From assembly GCA_964360605.1 (NCBI GenBank), contig CAYHXN010000002.1, positions 9,553 through 73,552 of the forward strand: a DNA stretch of 64,000 nucleotides, written 5' to 3'. This document shows, in pieces, positions 15,239-23,033 of the stretch (position 1 is its first letter; each line of letters opens with the position of its first letter). The notes under the pieces were generated by a model. That model was not told where the DNA came from, ran no database searches, and saw nothing but the letters and a program-made list of their open reading frames with translations. Both the position numbers and the translations under genes were made by a program. The DNA is from CAYHXN01 sp964360605. Lineage in GTDB: Bacteria > Patescibacteriota > Minisyncoccia > UBA6257 > WO2-44-18.

Positions 15239-15838
15239 ATGGATTCCAGAAAGAAAATAGTCGTCTTCGGAGGGTCTTTCAATCCGCCTCATATCGGCCA
15301 TGCCGTGGCTATTGAAAATCTACTAAGGCTTTTCCTTTGCGATGAGCTGTGGGTAATGCCGTCTTCAGATCGGCGGGATAAAAAAATAGGAGTTTCCGGG
15401 AAAGATCGCCTAGCGATGCTGGATATCATGATTTCCGAATTTTTTCCGGAAGTCCACATCATTAAAACTTCGGATTTAGAAATCAACCGCCCGGGGTTTA
15501 CGGCCACTTACGACACGTTAAAAGAACTAGAGCGGTTTTATCCAAATGACGAATTTTATTTTTTTATTGGTACGGATGCCGTTGGTGAAGTCAAAGAAAA
15601 ATGGGTTAAAGGAGATATTTTGCACGAGAAGACTAAGTTTGTAGTTATTAACAGGCCCGGCGCTCCGTTGCCGGAAAATTTGCCCAAAAATGTCATTTTA
15701 CTTCAAACCGAAACTTCGGGTTTCAATATCTCCAGCACTTTTATACGCAAATTATTAACCAATGGCCGCACTGGCATGCCTTACATTACAAAAGGGGTAG
15801 CCGATTACATTAACCGAGAAGGCCTCTATCGGTCTTGA
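15239..15838 (+). CDS. nadD: Nicotinate-nucleotide adenylyltransferase
   Basis: NadD transfers AMP to nicotinate mononucleotide. The 199-aa protein has the nucleotidyltransferase motif VFGGSFNPPHIGH (about residues 9-21) and the ISSTFIR signature near residue 162. FIGTDAVGE is also typical of the family. It closes the nicotinamide-to-NAD route encoded by pncA, pncB and nadE in the same island. Confidence 0.92.
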   Translation: MDSRKKIVVFGGSFNPPHIGHAVAIENLLRLFLCDELWVMPSSDRRDKKIGVSGKDRLAMLDIMISEFFPEVHIIKTSDLEINRPGFTATYDTLKELERFYPNDEFYFFIGTDAVGEVKEKWVKGDILHEKTKFVVINRPGAPLPENLPKNVILLQTETSGFNISSTFIRKLLTNGRTGMPYITKGVADYINREGLYRS

Positions 15839-15864
15839 CTTGATTAGGGCTGGTGTGTTAATAT
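15835..15864 (+). promoter_or_regulatory. Promoter (TTGACT-18-TAATAT)
   Basis: TTGACT overlaps the nadD stop, and TAATAT at 15859-15864 lies 9 nt before ATG 15874. Confidence 0.6.
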
Positions 15865-15873
15865 ATAACCAAT

Positions 15874-16326
15874 ATGAACAATAACAAATTAACACTCTTT
15901 TTAGTCGTTGCGGCAGTTCTTGTGGTCGGTATTTATCTCATTTTTTCTCGTTCTAATCAGCCAACCGAATTAATGGAGAGCGCGTCCATAGAAGAAGAAG
16001 TTTTGAATCCTGGAATCTCTAAAACTCCAGGGACTAGTTCTAACGTTGTTTCTTCAAAAGAAGCTCCCTACGGTACAATCTTAATTGAAATTAAGGGGTA
16101 CGCCTATTCCGCCCCAGAAATTACCGTTAAGACCGGTACTAGGGTTGTTTGGGTTAATCGTGATCCCGCTATTCATACTGTTACTAGCACTACCGGATTA
16201 TTTGATAGTGGCGCTTTATTGCAGGGCCAACGGTACGAAAAAATCTTTGATCTTACCGGAATTTATGATTACAAATCGTTGTCGGACGGTAACGATATTA
16301 AGGGTAGAATCCGCGTGACTAATTAG
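15874..16326 (+). CDS. Membrane-anchored cupredoxin-like protein lacking most copper ligands
   Basis: The 150-aa protein has an N-terminal signal anchor (LFLVVAAVLVVGIYLIF), a Ser/Pro/Thr linker, and a plastocyanin-like domain at about residues 65-150: GYAYSAPEITVKTGTRVVWVNRD, then AIHTVTS with the first His ligand. The usual second site (YxCxxHxxM) reads YDYKSLSDGNDIKG, so Cys, His and Met are gone. It is probably an extracytoplasmic structural or binding module rather than an electron carrier. Confidence 0.75.
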   Translation: MNNNKLTLFLVVAAVLVVGIYLIFSRSNQPTELMESASIEEEVLNPGISKTPGTSSNVVSSKEAPYGTILIEIKGYAYSAPEITVKTGTRVVWVNRDPAIHTVTSTTGLFDSGALLQGQRYEKIFDLTGIYDYKSLSDGNDIKGRIRVTN

Positions 16327-16338
16327 AATCTATTTAAC

Positions 16339-16372
16339 AAAACCAGCTCTAACGAGGGCTGGTTTTGTTTTT
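16339..16372 (+). terminator. Rho-independent terminator
   Basis: AAAACCAGC / GCTGGTTTT stem followed by GTTTTTGG. Confidence 0.85.
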
Positions 16373-16409
16373 GGACAAAGCGAGGCATACTTACAATAAA
16401 TTCCTTGTT

Positions 16410-17135
16410 ATGCCAGTTTTTATAGTAATTCCAACTTATAACGAAAAAGAGAATCTGCCAGTTTTATTAGAAAAGATTTTTGATTTGAAAATCCCTGATT
16501 TAAAAGCGCTGGTTGTAGACGACAATTCTCCCGACGGAACGGGCCGACTGGCCGATGAATTGAAACTAAAATATCCAAATTTAGCCGTACTGCATCGTCA
16601 ACAAAAGGAAGGTCTCGGTAGGGCTTATGTTACTGCCTTCAAAACTGTTTTAACTTCGTATCGCCCGGATAAAGATTCGCGGCATTCGGATTATATTGTC
16701 CAGATGGATGCCGATTTATCTCATGATCCGGCGGTAATTCCGACGATGCTGGATAAAATAAAGACTTGCCATTTAGTCATCGGCTCCCGCTACATCAAAG
16801 GCGGTAGAACGGTCAATTGGGATTTTTTTAGAAAACTTATTAGCCGCTTCGGAAACTTTTACGCGCGGATAGTTTTGGGGTTGCCTTACAAAGATCTGAC
16901 GGGTGGATTTAAATGCTGGCGTAGAGAAGTTTTAGAAAAAATTGATTTAGAGTCCTTGAGTTCCACTGGATATAACTTTCAGATAGAAACCACTTACAAA
17001 GCCCACCAGCTTAAATTTAATATCTGCGAAACTCCTATTACTTTTACAGAACGCAAAACCGGAAAATCCAAGTTTAATTTCCGGATTATGTTGGAAGCGT
17101 TTTGGAAAGTTCTTATGCTACGAATCAGAACTTAG
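16410..17135 (+). CDS. Family 2 glycosyltransferase, polyprenol-phosphate mannosyltransferase-like
   Basis: The 241-aa protein has the GT-A start VIPTYNEKENLP, VVDDNSPDGTG (about 40-50), MDADLSHDP (metal-binding DxD region) and the DPM1-type GSRYIKGG and TGGFKCWRR motifs. Members transfer mannose or glucose from a nucleotide sugar to a polyprenol phosphate at the inner membrane. This one has no C-terminal membrane helices, like soluble Dpm1. ATG 16410 is chosen because the longer TTG frame begins inside a terminator. TACAAT at 16392-16397 lies 12 nt upstream. Confidence 0.85.
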   Translation: MPVFIVIPTYNEKENLPVLLEKIFDLKIPDLKALVVDDNSPDGTGRLADELKLKYPNLAVLHRQQKEGLGRAYVTAFKTVLTSYRPDKDSRHSDYIVQMDADLSHDPAVIPTMLDKIKTCHLVIGSRYIKGGRTVNWDFFRKLISRFGNFYARIVLGLPYKDLTGGFKCWRREVLEKIDLESLSSTGYNFQIETTYKAHQLKFNICETPITFTERKTGKSKFNFRIMLEAFWKVLMLRIRT

Positions 17136-17168
17136 AATTAGAGCGTACCCAATTCTCAGTTCTCAATT

Positions 17169-18602
17169 CTACCGAGCGTACTTATTATGCATAACCACTA
17201 AGTAGCGGTCTTCAAAAAGAACCGCCTTATAAGTTCCGGAATTTAAATAAGAATCTATATATTTTTGAAACGCCTCTTGACTTGGAAAGCCAAAAATATC
17301 GGCGGTATCTGCTATTACCACCTCAACCGGCTGTTTTTCTCGGCCTATCATATAAGCATGTTCGCGATGAGAAAGGTGGGGGACTAGATTAGTGTAAGCG
17401 GCGACCGTCGCTTCCGGAGGGACCATCTTAACCAATTCTCTATAAGCTTTCCATTCCGGACGGTTCTGGAGTAGTTGCCAAGGCGAATTAATGGGGCTTA
17501 TAGGAGAACGGACGAGAAATGCTATTAATATCGCTCCCGCTAAAATCCAAAAAACAACTTTTTCTTTAGCTGGCCAGCGTGATAGGATATTTTTCAATCC
17601 GTAAATCAGACAGACAAGCATTACAGGAATAATTACCGAATCATATTGATAGTTTCCGGAAAATTGGAAAGAAAAATTAGTCAGCAGGTTTTCCGCTAAT
17701 CCTGGCAAAAGCATTGCCAAAGCCCATCCGGAAGCCAACGGCAGGAATGCCAATGGAGCGAATAGCCAGAGGAAATAGCGTATTTTTTCCGGTGTGAAAA
17801 TTGTTTCCGCTATCAGCATCGGTTGGGCAACCGCATTTTTTATTGCTTCGCCGGGTGTTTCGCCAAGATGTTGGTAGCGGTCAAAACGAATTAGTTTTCC
17901 TTCGGTAAATGCGGGCATAAATACCGCTAGCGTCAGAGCTAAATAAATAATCCCAGTTACGGCAATTAAGACGGCTATTTTTCGGTCCAATTTCCACCAG
18001 CTTTTTTCAAAACCGAGTTTAGACCGGAACAAGAAATAAAGGGCAACGAAAATTACTACCGGAATCGCGTCTTCGCGGACTGCCGCCGAAAGAGCAAAAA
18101 AGATTCCCGCCCAAAGCCATTTTTTCTCTTCAAAAAAATAAATAGCGGTTATAAGAATCGGCGCTAAAAAAGTAAGTTCGTGAAAATCAAAAGTGTTAAC
18201 CCAATGGAGAGAAGGGTAAAGCAAATAAGCTCCGGTCGCCAAAGCCGCCCAATTAGTTTTTCCGAGATGCTTTTTTGCCAATAGGTAAAGCGGAATTGCT
18301 CCCAGTGCCAGCGCGAGAGTTTGGATTATCAAAAGATAGTATGGGCTTGGAAAAAGAAGATAGCCCGGGATTAAAAGAAATAAAAACGGCGTCCAGTGAA
18401 GCCCTAAGTGATTAGGAACTTCTTCTAAATTATTAAACATTATCTTGCCGTGAATCGTATTCCAAAATGTCTGCACGAAAGCCGCCATGTCCCAGGTTTG
18501 GGTTTGGAAAGTGTAATGACGTAACGCTGTAAACGAAGCAAAAACGATAAAATACGCCAGTACGATTCCTAAAAGAATCCTTTTGTCCAGTTTGGATAGC
18601 AT
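17169..18602 (-). CDS. DUF2079 polytopic membrane protein, GT-C-like
   Basis: The roughly 477-aa protein has about ten membrane segments and the DUF2079 hallmark block: ALRHYTFQTQTWDMAAFVQ, then HLGLHWTPFLFLLIPGYLLF. Members are thought to be GT-C fold transferases using polyprenol-linked sugars, without proven substrates. ATG 18602 (MLSKLDKR) is chosen over a TTG at 18629. It is divergent from the GT-C gene at 18629, with overlapping -10 regions in 26 bp, so the pair probably shares control. Confidence 0.8.
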   Translation of the reverse strand: MLSKLDKRILLGIVLAYFIVFASFTALRHYTFQTQTWDMAAFVQTFWNTIHGKIMFNNLEEVPNHLGLHWTPFLFLLIPGYLLFPSPYYLLIIQTLALALGAIPLYLLAKKHLGKTNWAALATGAYLLYPSLHWVNTFDFHELTFLAPILITAIYFFEEKKWLWAGIFFALSAAVREDAIPVVIFVALYFLFRSKLGFEKSWWKLDRKIAVLIAVTGIIYLALTLAVFMPAFTEGKLIRFDRYQHLGETPGEAIKNAVAQPMLIAETIFTPEKIRYFLWLFAPLAFLPLASGWALAMLLPGLAENLLTNFSFQFSGNYQYDSVIIPVMLVCLIYGLKNILSRWPAKEKVVFWILAGAILIAFLVRSPISPINSPWQLLQNRPEWKAYRELVKMVPPEATVAAYTNLVPHLSHREHAYMIGREKQPVEVVIADTADIFGFPSQEAFQKYIDSYLNSGTYKAVLFEDRYLVVMHNKYAR

Positions 18603-18628
18603 ACTTGGTATACTACAATAATAAGGCA

Positions 18629-20278
18629 ATGAGCACTAAACGCTGGCTTTTTTTAATTCTTGGGACAGCAGTTATTTTGCGATTATTGGGGCTTGGGACT
18701 GGCGACCCTATGGGGGACGAGGTTTTATATGGTTTTCGGGCGATTGAAATGTTGGATTACGACAACGCCGAATTTCAGACCACTCCGCTGGAATGGCAGG
18801 ACCCCCAACAGCAATGGTGGACTAAATTATCGTTCCATGACCATCCGCCGCTGGTTTTTTGGGTCCAAAACTTATTTATTAAAATCTTTGGCGAAAATCC
18901 TTTTGCTTTTCGTTTTCCGTCGGCGATTCTGGGGGTTCTTTCGGTATTCCTGGTTTATTTAATTGGCAGACGCTTATTGAGCGAGAATGCCGGTTTATTC
19001 GCCACTGCGGCAATGACAATCACTGCCAACGCGGTTTTTATTTCTAGAGTTGGTTTACAGGAATCCTATGTAATTTTCTTTATGCTTTTAGCATTTCATT
19101 GGTTTTTGTTGGCGCTGGAAAAAGAAAAATATTTTTTATGGGTTGGAACCGCAATTGGTTTGGGATTATTGGCAAAATACACAAGTTTTGTAATTGTTCC
19201 GGCATTTTTAATTTACCTCGTTCTTTATAAGCGGAATGTTTTTAAGAACAAATACTTCTGGATGGGAATCGCGCTGGCTTTCGCGGTTTTTTCACCGGTT
19301 ATTGTTTATAACGTTATGCTCTACAAAACCACCGGCCACTTTGATTTTCAACTCTCGTATATTTTTAACCAAGATCCCGCAGTGTGGCAATCGGCGCCGG
19401 GGAAGGAAGAAATCGGCGCTTTCGGAGACCGGTTAAAAAACTTCATTCCTAATTTAGTTAATACCAACTCTTGGTTGTTTTTAGCTCTTTTTGCCGCTGG
19501 CGCGATTCCCGCTATCCGTAAATCCAAACTATTGCTTCTGTCCCTTGTCTCCTGTTTCTTGTCACTATTATTAGTTGGCCCGACTTTGCGGTTTTTGACG
19601 ATACTCACGCCGTTTATGGTATTAAGCATCGGAGGCTCTTATTCGCTCATTCGCACGAATGAGCGAATAAGAAAAACCGTTTTTCCCGTAATTTTAATTG
19701 CTATTTGCGGTTTTGAAATTTTTTACTCGTTGAATAGCCAGATATTTAATTATCCGGTCGGTAAAGCGCCGTGGTTGTATTCGGAACCGATCAGTTGGGA
19801 AACTTATCGCTGGGGATACAATGAATTAGGGCAATTTTTGGATAAAGAACTAGAGGGGAAAATGCCGGCATTTACTCTGACGCCAAAATACCGCTTTTTG
19901 GAAAAAATTCAGGAAGCGGATTTGGAACGAGCGCGCCAATCCGGCAAAGAACGCTATCCGGCAGTTATTATTTACGATTCTAATATCTTTAACGCCGCCC
20001 AGCTTTGGTTTTTAGATCGCTTGCAGATTTATCATGGCTGGCCGGTTCTCAAGACCGAAGAGTATTTAAAAATTTTACAAGTTGAAGGCGGCGATTATTT
20101 CAAACAAGTCGGAGCGATTTCTTATTTTATAAAACCAGTCGCTGTTCAAATTAAGGAAGTTACCAAGCGTACCGGCGTAGGAGCGCAGTTTGAACAAGGC
20201 CTACTGTCGGTCGGAGTTTTTCCGGCATCGGTTTATAATAAAAAAGGAGACGAGGCATTCCGAATTTATAAATTTTAA
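18629..20278 (+). CDS. GT39/ArnT-like membrane glycosyltransferase
   Basis: The 549-aa protein has about ten membrane helices. The first periplasmic loop carries GDEVLYGFRAIEM with the catalytic-type acidic residue, and HDHPPLVFWVQNLFIKIFG is typical of PMT/ArnT enzymes, which take sugars from polyprenol phosphate donors. The Dpm1-like enzyme next door could supply that donor. A perfect 16-bp palindrome (19638-19671) lies in frame and encodes SLIRTNERIRK. The gene at 20278 starts in its stop codon. Confidence 0.82.
   Translation: MSTKRWLFLILGTAVILRLLGLGTGDPMGDEVLYGFRAIEMLDYDNAEFQTTPLEWQDPQQQWWTKLSFHDHPPLVFWVQNLFIKIFGENPFAFRFPSAILGVLSVFLVYLIGRRLLSENAGLFATAAMTITANAVFISRVGLQESYVIFFMLLAFHWFLLALEKEKYFLWVGTAIGLGLLAKYTSFVIVPAFLIYLVLYKRNVFKNKYFWMGIALAFAVFSPVIVYNVMLYKTTGHFDFQLSYIFNQDPAVWQSAPGKEEIGAFGDRLKNFIPNLVNTNSWLFLALFAAGAIPAIRKSKLLLLSLVSCFLSLLLVGPTLRFLTILTPFMVLSIGGSYSLIRTNERIRKTVFPVILIAICGFEIFYSLNSQIFNYPVGKAPWLYSEPISWETYRWGYNELGQFLDKELEGKMPAFTLTPKYRFLEKIQEADLERARQSGKERYPAVIIYDSNIFNAAQLWFLDRLQIYHGWPVLKTEEYLKILQVEGGDYFKQVGAISYFIKPVAVQIKEVTKRTGVGAQFEQGLLSVGVFPASVYNKKGDEAFRIYKF
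19638..19671. repeat. Perfect 16-bp palindrome inside a glycosyltransferase gene
   Basis: CTTATTCGCTCATTCG, CA, CGAATGAGCGAATAAG. A near copy lies between genes at 42085-42116. Confidence 0.85.
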
Positions 20279-21090
20279 TGAAAAAACTATTTCTTTTTCT
20301 TTTAATACTTACTATCGGAGCTTTGGCGGCGGCGATTTTTACTTTTAAAAAAACCGCTGATACCGAACCGGCAGTGATTTCCGAATCCGGAAATATCAAG
20401 GTTTACGCGCCATTACCCAATGACAAAATCGGATTGCCATTAGTGATTCGTGGCGAAGCCAGAGTTTTTGAAAATAATTTTAATTATCGGCTTCGCGATT
20501 TTGACGGCGATATTTTATACGAGAGTTTTGATACCGCTAACGCTCCGGATATCGGACAATTCGGGCCGTTTGAAGTTTCGGTTAATTACCCAAAACCCGA
20601 AGGAAGCAATGGAACGGTGGAAGTTTTATCTTATTCCGCCAAAGACGGCTCGGAGATAAACAAGGTATCAATTCCGGTATTTTTTGACGCGGTAGTTGAC
20701 GATATGGCGGTAAAGATATTTTTCGGAAGTTCTCAAGAAGACCCAAAGGGTTTAGATTGCGAGGCGGTTTTTCCAGTGGAGCGGCGAATTGGGAAAACGG
20801 CAGGCACAGCGCGCGCCGCTTTAGAAGAACTATTTAAGGGACCAACCAGTAACGAGGTGGAGAGCGGATACTTTACTAGCTTGAATTCCGGAATAAAGGT
20901 TCAGTCCTTAATTATTGAAAACGGTATTGCTAAGGCGGATTTTAACGACTTATTACAGGCGGGAGTTGCCGGTTCCTGCCGTGTGATGGCGATTCGCTCC
21001 CAAATAGAAAATACTTTAAAACAATTTCCGACTGTTCAAAAAACGGTATTTTCCATTAACGGAAAAACAGAAGAAATTTTACAGCCTTAG
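20278..21090 (+). CDS. Secreted/anchored Gmad2 plus GerM-like (GMN) domain protein
   Basis: The 270-aa protein has an N-terminal signal anchor (KLFLFLLILTIGALAAAIF). A Gmad2-type immunoglobulin-like domain follows (about 40-140: IKVYAPLPNDKIGLPLVIRG). A C-terminal GerM/sporulation-type domain (about 148-270) contains RAALEELFKGPTSNE and IENGIAKADFND. The combination is known in surface or envelope proteins of unknown function. ATG 20278 overlaps the preceding TAA, so it is coupled to the glycosyltransferase. Confidence 0.78.
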   Translation: MKKLFLFLLILTIGALAAAIFTFKKTADTEPAVISESGNIKVYAPLPNDKIGLPLVIRGEARVFENNFNYRLRDFDGDILYESFDTANAPDIGQFGPFEVSVNYPKPEGSNGTVEVLSYSAKDGSEINKVSIPVFFDAVVDDMAVKIFFGSSQEDPKGLDCEAVFPVERRIGKTAGTARAALEELFKGPTSNEVESGYFTSLNSGIKVQSLIIENGIAKADFNDLLQAGVAGSCRVMAIRSQIENTLKQFPTVQKTVFSINGKTEEILQP

Positions 21091-21239
21091 GGTTTTCCCC
21101 AGCCGTTTTCATGCGATTTTTACTTTGTGCTAACATTAGGTAAGCAGGAAAGGTCGCTATATTAAAAAAGTCCACAAAGCGCAGTCTTTAAAGTTTTTAA
21201 TAATTTTCAAGACTTAGAGCTTAAAGACTTACTAAACAT

Positions 21240-21311
21240 ATGGCAGAAGGTCAAAAATGTTCCTGCGGCCACGACCATCCAGAAGGTCAGTGCGATTGCG
21301 CGAATAAATAA
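21240..21311 (+). CDS. 23-aa Cys/His-rich microprotein
   Basis: ATG 21240 to TAA 21309-21311 encodes MAEGQKCSCGHDHPEGQCDC and three more residues. Five Cys and two His in 23 residues suggest a metal-binding peptide. A long stem terminator follows at once, and a GTCTTTAA...TTAAAGAC inverted repeat lies in the leader (about 21183-21230). It is too short for reliable gene calling. Confidence 0.45.
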   Translation: MAEGQKCSCGHDHPEGQCDCANK

Positions 21312-21354
21312 AATAAAACTCCTTCAACGCGTGTTGGGGGAGTTTTATTTTAAA
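21311..21354 (+). terminator. Strong terminator
   Basis: AAAACTCCTTCAAC, GCGT loop, GTTGGGGGAGTTTT with G-T pairs, then ATTTTAAAA. Confidence 0.85.
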
Positions 21355-21372
21355 ATCCGCCTCATCGGCGGA

Positions 21373-21693
21373 TTAAGTTCTCAATTTCCTTTTTAAGACT
21401 TCTTCATACCATTCGTCGTAAGTCTTCTGCTCCTCCGGAGTCATATTTTTTCTTGGTTCCCAAATCGTTACTTCCACGTCTATTTTGGAGGGATTTTTTG
21501 AATTTATTGTGATTCCCCAAGTTACCCGAAATCCCAAAGTTTCTATTTCATTCCTTAAATTGTTGGCTTTCTCCATTGCTTCCTTCGCTACCACGGGGTC
21601 TTTCGCTAGGTTTTCTTCTAAAAGTTTACCCAACAGATTAGCTTTATTGATAATTTCTTTTCTAATGGCGGCATCTTCATAGGATTCTGTCAT
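21373..21693 (-). CDS. Hypothetical protein (106 aa)
   Basis: No family is recognised. The protein is soluble. It starts with helical, charged repeats (IRKEIINKANLLGKLLEENL), followed by a beta-rich segment (VTWGITINSKNPSKIDVEVTIWEP) and an acidic helix at the end. It lies 10 nt after the zinc-ribbon gene on the same strand, with a purine-rich AGGAGA before its ATG, so the two form a small operon. Confidence 0.6.
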   Translation of the reverse strand: MTESYEDAAIRKEIINKANLLGKLLEENLAKDPVVAKEAMEKANNLRNEIETLGFRVTWGITINSKNPSKIDVEVTIWEPRKNMTPEEQKTYDEWYEEVLKRKLRT

Positions 21694-21703
21694 CAGATTC
21701 TCC

Positions 21704-21976
21704 TTAATTTAAATCGCAAAGTTCTAAAGAGACTATTTTTGGAAACGACAGTTGTATGTTGCAATGCGGGCAAAACATAGTTGATCCGTTTCCATTGTAA
21801 TTCGGCAGAAAACAGGAACTACAAAATGACTTTCCGCAATCGGGGCAATCCCAATCTCGGCCTATGAGCGACTTTTTCAACGGCCGTTTCGGGTCAAGAA
21901 TAATGACAGTTTTTTCTTTAGCGCAGTTTGGGCACTTTCGCGGCGGCACCACTAGCGGTTCGTGTTCTTCATCCAC
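21704..21976 (-). CDS. Zinc-ribbon/RING-like small protein (90 aa)
   Basis: Four Cys pairs are visible: CPNC (14-17), CPDC, CSSC and CPHC. The spacing would suit two zinc sites. The rest is polar with no membrane segment. AAAGGTGG precedes ATG 21976. It is probably a metal-stabilised nucleic-acid or protein adaptor, but no partner can be named. Confidence 0.65.
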   Translation of the reverse strand: MDEEHEPLVVPPRKCPNCAKEKTVIILDPKRPLKKSLIGRDWDCPDCGKSFCSSCFLPNYNGNGSTMFCPHCNIQLSFPKIVSLELCDLN

Positions 21977-22072
21977 AATCCACCTTTTAAAAGTACAGCC
22001 CCAGCATACTTTATTGATGGCTTTTTTGCTAATTTTGTTTTAAAATGACGGCAGATTTTTGAAAGGCAAAAA

Positions 22073-23020
22073 TTGAGAGAAGTAATGAAGTTTGATCGTG
22101 CGCTGATTGAATCTATAAGGATTAATCGGAGCGCGGTAGAAGCACGGGCGGCAACGCTTGGCACACGCCGAAGCTTTAAGAAAGAAGCCCAAGTCGCGGC
22201 CTATTTACGAGCGATTCAATGCTTGGATTTAACTACGCTTGCTGGCGGTGATACCGCGGGCAGTGTGGAAGGGCTTTGCGCAAAAGCGCTTAATCCGGTT
22301 GAACTGGAAACTTTGGAAATGCTTGGTATTCGTGACATTAAAATCACCGTCGGTGCGGTTTGCGTTTATCACGAACTCTTAAAAACAGCCAAAACCGTTC
22401 TTAAGGGGCGGATTCCGGTGGCCGTGGTCGCGACTGGTTTTGCCGCTGGCCAAAATTCTTTGCCATCTCGATGGCAGGATCTTCGCGATTCGGTCAAAAA
22501 TGGCGCTGATGAAGTTGACGTGGTAATCAGCCGGCGTTTAGCCCTGGAAGGAAAATGGGAGGCGGTATATCGCGAACTTTACGAATTTAAAAACGAATGC
22601 GGCGATAAAATTAAAATGAAAACCATTTTAGGCGTTGGAGATTTGAAGACTTTGGATAATGTTGCTAAAGCGGCGGCCGTGGCGATCATGGCCGGTTCGG
22701 ATTTTATTAAAACCTCTACCGGTTTTGAACCGACTAACGCTACACCGGAAACCGGCCTTGTGATGGCTAGACAGATCCGCAGATTTTTGGAACTTTCCGG
22801 CGGCAAAGATGAGGTGGGGTTTAAAGCGGCTGGAGGTATCCGAACGGCTAAAGACGCAATGCTTTGGTTAACTTTAATGTTAGAAGAGCTTGGCGAAGAA
22901 TGGACTAAGCCTAAGCTTTTCCGAATAGGCGCGAGCTCGCTTCTAACTGATTTGGAGCGCCAGCTTTACCATTTGGCTACCGGGCAGTACTCGGATAGCC
23001 ATAGCCACCCGATGGGATAA
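22073..23020 (+). CDS. deoC: Deoxyribose-phosphate aldolase (long form)
   Basis: DeoC splits 2-deoxyribose-5-phosphate into acetaldehyde and glyceraldehyde-3-P. The Schiff-base Lys is in DFIKTSTGF, the second Lys in GFKAAGGIRT, and LDLTTLAGGDTAGSVEGL is at the front. At 311-315 aa it resembles the longer E. coli/eukaryote-type aldolases. TTG 22073 has a well-placed AAAGG, but ATG 22085 is also possible. It is followed by an aldehyde dehydrogenase 13 nt downstream, which can oxidise the acetaldehyde. Confidence 0.9.
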   Translation: MREVMKFDRALIESIRINRSAVEARAATLGTRRSFKKEAQVAAYLRAIQCLDLTTLAGGDTAGSVEGLCAKALNPVELETLEMLGIRDIKITVGAVCVYHELLKTAKTVLKGRIPVAVVATGFAAGQNSLPSRWQDLRDSVKNGADEVDVVISRRLALEGKWEAVYRELYEFKNECGDKIKMKTILGVGDLKTLDNVAKAAAVAIMAGSDFIKTSTGFEPTNATPETGLVMARQIRRFLELSGGKDEVGFKAAGGIRTAKDAMLWLTLMLEELGEEWTKPKLFRIGASSLLTDLERQLYHLATGQYSDSHSHPMG

Positions 23021-23033
23021 GAAAGGAGAAAAA

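Noticed and set aside
16365..16409. Longer N-terminus for the Dpm1-like gene
   Set aside because: The TTG frame begins within a terminator, and the family starts right before VIPTYNE.
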